47,173 nt of DNA from assembly GCA_017454165.1 (NCBI GenBank), contig JAFTDN010000121.1:1-47173 (forward strand). The letters run 5' to 3'. Positions 43,289 to 47,173 of the stretch are shown here, piece after piece (positions within the stretch are counted from its first letter, which is position 1; each line of letters opens with the position of its first letter). A program made the position numbers and the translations under genes. The DNA is from Bacteroidales bacterium (GTDB taxonomy: Bacteria; Bacteroidota; Bacteroidia; Bacteroidales; Tenuifilaceae). Below the pieces are notes generated by a model, which had not been told where the DNA came from, searched no databases, and saw only the letters and a list, made by a program, of their open reading frames with translations.

Positions 43289-43600
43289 ATGGACATAAGC
43301 GAAGCAAAATTACAGCAAGTTTGGGAACGAGCCAAAGAAGTTTACGGATATGATGCCACAAAGTACAGGCAGGACTTTGCAGGGGCATGGATTGCCTATG
43401 ACGAATATGGCAAACAAACAGATTTTGGGTGGAATGTTGACCACAAAATTCCGCAATCCCAAGGGGGTACAGATGCCATAGACAATTTACAGCCGTTGCA
43501 TTGGAGGAACAACATGGAAAAAGGGGATAATTACCCTAATTTCACAACGATAGTATCATCCAATGATAGAACGAATATAGTAAAAAAACAAAATTGGTAA
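43289..43600 (+). CDS. small HNH endonuclease
   Basis: A 103-residue stand-alone HNH nuclease domain. The catalytic core is NVDHKIPQSQGGTDAIDNLQPLHWRNNMEKGD, split here as NVDHKIPQSQGG and DNLQPLHWRNNMEKGD: His52 is the general base, with Asn66, His71 or Asn75 as metal-site residues. The zinc-binding CxxC pairs of many HNH enzymes are absent. No signal peptide is present. The first 45 residues are helical and include a TDFGWNVDH lead-in. Base composition is visibly more AT-rich than neighbouring genes, suggesting recent acquisition. A gene of unknown function follows 12 bases later with the same composition, so the two probably form a unit. Confidence 0.82.
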   Translation: MDISEAKLQQVWERAKEVYGYDATKYRQDFAGAWIAYDEYGKQTDFGWNVDHKIPQSQGGTDAIDNLQPLHWRNNMEKGDNYPNFTTIVSSNDRTNIVKKQNW

Positions 43601-43612
43601 CTCAACAACAAC

Positions 43613-44098
43613 ATGACAAAGAAAAGAATGGAGTACTGTGAGGTGATAAGTAATCTTATCCCTTATGATTGGTTTGATAGTCCTATAGATGCTGATGCTC
43701 GTGTAGGCACAACAAATGAACTAATTGATGACGCCTTTATACCGCCTGCTCATAGGATAAAGGCTTACGAAAGAGCAGAAAAAGTTCGTCAAGCTACATA
43801 TACATTCGATTTCGAAGTGTTTAAAGAGCCTCCAACTACATATGGTTATTTCGAGCATCCTGACAAACGAAAACGAGCATGCATATATTATGGGACTGAA
43901 GGTTATGTTAAGAAATTTGAAGTTGATTCTAATGGCAACACGCTGTTCTTTGCGTCAGCATTAGATGCCGTAAACTATCTTGCAAACAAAGGGTGGCATC
44001 TTGACAAAACTTTTAAGAGTAGATCTATAGCGAGGAGGGGCTACGGAGATTATTATATATTTGAACACTGGATTATGGCTCGCGAAATAGAAGAGTAG
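43613..44098 (+). CDS. hypothetical protein paired with the HNH nuclease
   Basis: A 161-residue soluble protein that I do not recognise. It is acidic toward the N-terminus (EVISNLIPYDWFDSPIDADARVG), has a middle beta-rich part (ACIYYGTEGYVKKFEVDSNGN), and ends in a helix followed by NYLANKGWHLDKTF, a phrase seen in several uncharacterised Bacteroidota proteins. No cysteine pair, membrane segment or nucleotide-binding motif is evident. It starts 12 bases after the HNH gene and shares its AT-rich composition. It could be an immunity or accessory protein for the nuclease; this is only inferred from position. Confidence 0.7.
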   Translation: MTKKRMEYCEVISNLIPYDWFDSPIDADARVGTTNELIDDAFIPPAHRIKAYERAEKVRQATYTFDFEVFKEPPTTYGYFEHPDKRKRACIYYGTEGYVKKFEVDSNGNTLFFASALDAVNYLANKGWHLDKTFKSRSIARRGYGDYYIFEHWIMAREIEE

Positions 44099-44115
44099 CA
44101 CTATACTCCATACAT

Positions 44116-44150
44116 CAAGTACGGCCTACCAAAATGGTAGGCTGTGCTTG
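44116..44150 (+). terminator. hairpin after the HNH/unknown pair
   Basis: A 15-bp stem with two G-U wobbles (44116-44130 with 44136-44150; core GCCTACC / GGTAGGC) closes an AAAAT loop 18 bases after the stop codon. The following DNA is AT-rich but has no long T run directly after the stem, so a terminator is likely but not certain. Confidence 0.65.
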
Positions 44151-44224
44151 TTGATATATAGCATTTTACTTGTTCCTATCTTGCAGATAACGCTCAAACC
44201 CGTCCACTTTTCACTTTTCAATCG

Positions 44225-44238
44225 AGTTATGGACACTT
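44225..44238. repeat. single arm of the AAGTGTCC element
   Basis: AGTTATGGACACTT identical to the right arm of the other copies. No convincing left arm lies within 40 bases upstream, so this is a partial copy. It marks the boundary between the HNH pair and the second ATPase gene. Confidence 0.7.
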
Positions 44239-44278
44239 ATGAAGCGTTTGGCCTGATTTTAAAGTGTTGCACGAGGTG

Positions 44279-45706
44279 CTACAGGACGAAGAGGTCGTCC
44301 ATGGTAACCTCGCTTTGAGCAACGCCCGAATGGATGCCACGCAGCACACCGTAGGTGGTTATCAGCGTGGTTACCAAGCTTTTGGTTGTGCCCGTGGAGG
44401 CTCTGAACGTGGCCATGCGGCCGCGCAGCTGTTCGGCGTAGTCCTTGCTGATGGCGTAGGGGGCTTCGGCGAACTTCATCTCGCATAGGTTGATCACACG
44501 GTCGGCACGGTCTATTATCAGGTCGATCTGAACGCCCTTCTGTGCGCCATCGCCCAGCAAGCGCCACGCGCTTGAGTTGGTGGAGATGCCGCTGATACCC
44601 AGCTTGCGCTTTATTTGGTCGAGGTGCAGCAGGCAGATGGCCTCGAAGCTGAAACCCTCCCAGGCCTCCACCGAGTGCGTGTGCAGGTTGTTGGTCCACC
44701 AGTGGCTGTCGCGGGTGTGCTTGCCGTCGATAAACTTGAAGTAGAACAGCAGGTAGGGGTCGCTGATCCTGTAGAGCGTGTTGCGCACCGTCGATTTGAA
44801 GCGTGCGTAGCGCTCAATAAAATCGCAGCGTTCGAGGTTTTCGAGCACCTTGGTGAGCCTGCCGCCCGACTGCCCGGTTTTCTTGATGATGTCGGCGCGG
44901 AGCATACCCTCGCGGTTGCTGGCCAGGGCCTTGATTACGGCCACGTACTTGTCGGCGTGGACGAATAGCGCCCCGAACAGCTCGTCGAACTCCTCGCGCA
45001 TGGGAGCATTCTTCTCGAAGAACAGGCGGTCGATGTTCTGTGCCAGGCTCTGTGCGGGGTTGAGCAGGCTCATGTAGTAGGGCACGCCGCCCATGGCCAT
45101 GTGGCACTGCAGCACGGTGTAGCGGTCCCACTCGCAGCCCATGGCGTGGAGGTACTCCTCGCTCTCGCCCAGGCGGAACGGGCGTAGGTAGATTTGCTCG
45201 GTGATGCGGTTGTGCAGGCCGCCACGGTTCTTGATGAGCTTGTCGACCATCCACGAGGTTGACGAGCCGCAGGCTATGAACATGATGTCGGTGCGCTGGG
45301 CGGCCCAAGCGTTCCAGAAGTACTCCAGCGCATCGACAAATGCGCTGCGGGGCGTGTCGATCCAGGGCATCTCGTCGAAGAATATCACCTTGCGCTCGTC
45401 GCTGGGCCTGCGCTCCACGAGGGCACGCAGCTCGGCGAAGGCCTGCTCCCAGCTGCTGAGGGCTGGCGCGTAGGTTGAGCCGCTGTAGGCCCTGAGCTGC
45501 TCGGCGAAGCGTTGCAGCTGCTTGGCCTGTTTCTGCTTGCGCGAACCCACGTAGGTGAACGTGAAGCGGTCGGCAAAGATGTTGTTCACCAGGAATGTTT
45601 TGCCTATGCGACGGCGCCCATACACTATTATGAACTCCGATTTGCCCGAGTGATACTTGCGGTTGAGCTCGTCTATCTCCCTATGCCTTGCAATCAAATT
45701 GGCCAT
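44279..45706 (-). CDS. ATPase_2/DUF234-type ATP-binding protein
   Basis: A 475-residue P-loop ATPase of the archaeal-type ATPase_2 family. Walker A is VYGRRRIGKTFLV (Gly30-Lys36-Thr37) and Walker B is KVIFFDEMPWIDTP; CGSSTSWMVDKLI is the sensor-type strand. A winged-helix segment follows (EGMLRADIIKKTGQSGGRLTKVLENLERCDFI). The C-terminal DUF234 region has a restriction-fold-like core (GVQIDLIIDRADRVINLCEMKFAEAPY, split by short loops), where Asp...Glu-x-Lys could be a nuclease site. Function is unknown; such genes move between genomes. It has its own full promoter. It is not a sequence relative of the DUF4143 ATPase at 41865 beyond the general fold. Confidence 0.87.
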   Translation of the reverse strand: MANLIARHREIDELNRKYHSGKSEFIIVYGRRRIGKTFLVNNIFADRFTFTYVGSRKQKQAKQLQRFAEQLRAYSGSTYAPALSSWEQAFAELRALVERRPSDERKVIFFDEMPWIDTPRSAFVDALEYFWNAWAAQRTDIMFIACGSSTSWMVDKLIKNRGGLHNRITEQIYLRPFRLGESEEYLHAMGCEWDRYTVLQCHMAMGGVPYYMSLLNPAQSLAQNIDRLFFEKNAPMREEFDELFGALFVHADKYVAVIKALASNREGMLRADIIKKTGQSGGRLTKVLENLERCDFIERYARFKSTVRNTLYRISDPYLLFYFKFIDGKHTRDSHWWTNNLHTHSVEAWEGFSFEAICLLHLDQIKRKLGISGISTNSSAWRLLGDGAQKGVQIDLIIDRADRVINLCEMKFAEAPYAISKDYAEQLRGRMATFRASTGTTKSLVTTLITTYGVLRGIHSGVAQSEVTMDDLFVL

Positions 45707-45728
45707 ATCTGCTGCTATATGTGGAATG

Positions 45729-45760
45729 CAAAGTTAGGGATATTTTTCGATAGGGACAAA
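45729..45760 (-). promoter_or_regulatory. complete promoter of the ATPase_2/DUF234 gene
   Basis: On the minus strand TTTG (45760-45757) is followed after 20 bases by TAACTTTG (45736-45729), 22 bases before the start codon. One copy of the AAGTGTCC palindrome begins 13 bases further upstream. Confidence 0.78.
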
Positions 45761-45773
45761 TATAAGTCAGAAA

Positions 45774-45838
45774 AAGTGTCCATAACTAAATATTTAATAT
45801 AGTTATGGACACTTATAGATAGTTATGCCATATTTTAT
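45774..45838. repeat. AAGTGTCC palindromic element, best-preserved copy
   Basis: Perfect 15-bp arms: AAGTGTCCATAACTA at 45774-45788 and its reverse complement at 45800-45814, around an 11-base AT spacer. The sequence after it (GCCATATTTTATTG) is shared with the next copy, so the repeat extends past the palindrome. Confidence 0.88.
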
Positions 45839-45945
45839 TGAGTTACACGATGCCATATAAGCGGCAAAACGCACCTACAATAGAAACACGCGCCTGCATG
45901 AACCAGCACACACTGATTGCCCTTAGCATAGACAATTACGCCATA

Positions 45946-46012
45946 AAGTGTCCACAACTCACTTTTTATACAAGATATGGACACTTATAAGCTATTGTGC
46001 CGTATTTTATTG
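45946..46012. repeat. AAGTGTCC palindromic element, fourth paired copy
   Basis: AAGTGTCCACAACT (45946-45959) and AGATATGGACACTT (45973-45986), followed by GCCGTATTTTATTG, matching the tail of the copy at 45774. The surrounding 45839-46090 holds no gene that I can see. Confidence 0.82.
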
Positions 46013-46090
46013 GGATATGCGACGTGGCATAGGCGATGAATTGCTTGAGCAGTAGGGAGCAGCCCCTACACACAATATGCGCTGATGCCG

Positions 46091-46120
46091 TTTGTCCGTC
46101 CAAAAATAATCGCTAACTTG
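46091..46120 (+). promoter_or_regulatory. probable promoter of the CaCA antiporter gene
   Basis: TTTG at 46091-46094, 19 bases, then TAACTTG at 46114-46120. The -7 element lacks one base of the consensus. The start codon is 24 bases downstream. Confidence 0.5.
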
Positions 46121-46144
46121 CGGCCTGAATTTTAACCAAACGCA

Positions 46145-47101
46145 ATGATAACCATACTGTTGCTGCTCATAGGCTTAGGGCTGGTGGTGTTGGGCGCCGA
46201 CTGGCTGGTGGAGGGCGCGTCGGGCGTGGCACGGCGGTTCGGCATGAGCGAGTTTGTGATTGGGCTAATCATCGCGGGCTTTGGCTCGTCGAGCCCCGAG
46301 CTGGTGGTGAGCCTCACGGGCGCGCTGGCTGGCAACGCCGACATCGCCGTGGGCAACGTGATGGGCTCCAACATCTTTAACACGCTGCTGGTGCTGGGCC
46401 TCACCACCCTGCTGCGCCCCGTGGCCATGAGCGAGGGCAACCGCCGCCGCGATGTGCCGCAAATGCTGGCCGTTACGGTGCTGCTGCTGGTGCTGGGCAT
46501 GAGCCACCGCCTGTTTGGCCTGGGCAACGCCGACACCCTGACGCGCTGGGAGGGCCTGCTGATGGTGGGGCTGTTTGTGGGCTACCTGGTGCTGTGCCTG
46601 CGCCGCAACACCGCCACACCTGCCGACGGCGCAATGGGCAAGCAGCGCAAGTTGCTGGTGTCGTGCGCAATGGCTGTGGCCGGATTGGCTGGCCTAATAT
46701 TTGGCGGCGACATGTTTGTGGATGCGGCCACAGCAATAGCCAAACAGCTGGGCGTGAGCGACAAATTTATAGCCATCACCATACTGGCGGGCGGCACCTC
46801 GCTGCCCGAGCTGGCCACATCGCTGATGGCGGTGGCCAAACGGCGCGACCAGCTGGCGCTGGGCAACGTGATTGGTTCGAACGTGTTCAACATACTGCTG
46901 ATACTGGGCGGCTCGGCGCTCATCACGCCGCTATCGTTTGGCTCGGTAACGCTGGTTGATGCCGCAGTGCTGCTGCTGAGCGCAGTACTGCTGCTGGTGT
47001 GGACCCACACCGGCCACAGCGACCGCGTGGATCGCTGGGAGGGCGCGGTGATGATTGCAGCGTTCGTGGGCTACTACGTTTGGCTGTTTGGGCAGATGTA
47101 G
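46145..47101 (+). CDS. calcium/sodium antiporter, CaCA family (YrbG-like)
   Basis: A 318-residue inner-membrane cation exchanger with about ten spans in two inverted halves. Both alpha-repeats are evident: GFGSSSPELVVSL...GNVMGSNIFNTLLVLG in the first half and GGTSLPELATSL...GNVIGSNVFNILLILG in the second; their Glu residues are the ion-binding sites. It should exchange Ca2+ or another cation for Na+ or H+. The length equals that of E. coli YrbG-type proteins. It stands alone at the end of the window, with no gene visible in the last 70 bases. Confidence 0.93.
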   Translation: MITILLLLIGLGLVVLGADWLVEGASGVARRFGMSEFVIGLIIAGFGSSSPELVVSLTGALAGNADIAVGNVMGSNIFNTLLVLGLTTLLRPVAMSEGNRRRDVPQMLAVTVLLLVLGMSHRLFGLGNADTLTRWEGLLMVGLFVGYLVLCLRRNTATPADGAMGKQRKLLVSCAMAVAGLAGLIFGGDMFVDAATAIAKQLGVSDKFIAITILAGGTSLPELATSLMAVAKRRDQLALGNVIGSNVFNILLILGGSALITPLSFGSVTLVDAAVLLLSAVLLLVWTHTGHSDRVDRWEGAVMIAAFVGYYVWLFGQM

Positions 47102-47173
47102 GCGAACGAAAAAGGTGAAGTACAAATAGCTAAGAGACAACGCTATACCAACATGCTGAAAAAAAATTAGCCC

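Noticed and set aside
43089-45986. CRISPR array suggested by repeated AAGTGTCC elements
   Set aside because: The copies are irregularly spaced, themselves palindromic with gene-sized gaps, and there are no uniform spacers or cas genes.

Overview
The window comes from a GC-rich member of the Bacteroidota, probably order Bacteroidales. Three things point there: many genes are preceded by the phylum's promoter form (a TTG/TTTG element about 20 bases before TAnnTTTG) rather than a Shine-Dalgarno site; three proteins end in a type IX secretion (T9SS) sorting domain, one of them resembling the secretion component PorZ; and there are typical families of the phylum (DUF4837, DUF5683, DUF2185, GH3, ParAB followed by DUF5683 and a LysM transglycosylase). 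No rRNA, tRNA, CRISPR array or transposase gene was seen.

Layout. 1-0.4 kb holds a gene-free stretch with a 20-bp-arm inverted repeat. 0.4-2.9 kb is a zinc/manganese ABC importer (znuA-znuC-znuB). 2.9-8.1 kb (minus strand) has two SiaC-like regulatory phosphoproteins, a YitT-type membrane protein, a four-helix-bundle protein and leuS. 8.3-9.3 kb is a TerC-family membrane protein. 9.3-15.9 kb is an accessory region: two paralogous T9SS-exported repeat proteins surrounded by a mosaic of palindromic repeats, where three successive genes end at copies of the same repeat-borne terminator hairpin. The first of these surface proteins has a nine-C tract just after its start codon that puts the start out of frame with the body, a candidate phase-variation switch. 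16-17.2 kb is an iron-type alcohol dehydrogenase, followed by a DUF4837 lipoprotein.

18.3-25.0 kb (minus strand) is a nucleotide-signalling cluster: an adenylate cyclase fused to an HD domain with a phosphodiesterase-like signature, a universal stress protein, a Cache-HAMP-GAF-PAS sensor with no visible output domain, and a dGTPase. 25.1-34.2 kb (plus strand) is mostly housekeeping: rdgB, a porZ-like gene, recO, an aminotransferase, a GH3 acyl-amidosynthetase, a deoxynucleoside kinase, grpE and dnaJ. 34.2-36.5 kb holds a DUF2185 protein and two convergent lipid kinases. 36.8-41.6 kb is a run of parA, parB, DUF5683, a lytic transglycosylase and a transglutaminase-like protein.

41.7-46.1 kb is a second accessory region: two unrelated ATPases of the DUF4143 and ATPase_2/DUF234 types, with an AT-rich pair (HNH nuclease plus unknown protein) between them. 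At least four copies of a palindromic AAGTGTCCATAACT element and one lone arm lie in the gaps. The window ends with a complete CaCA-type cation antiporter.

The observations most worth following are the C9 contingency-type tract, the cyclase-HD fusion, the HNH/unknown pair in its repeat-bounded island, and the mosaic repeats that supply terminators and have also been absorbed into coding sequence.
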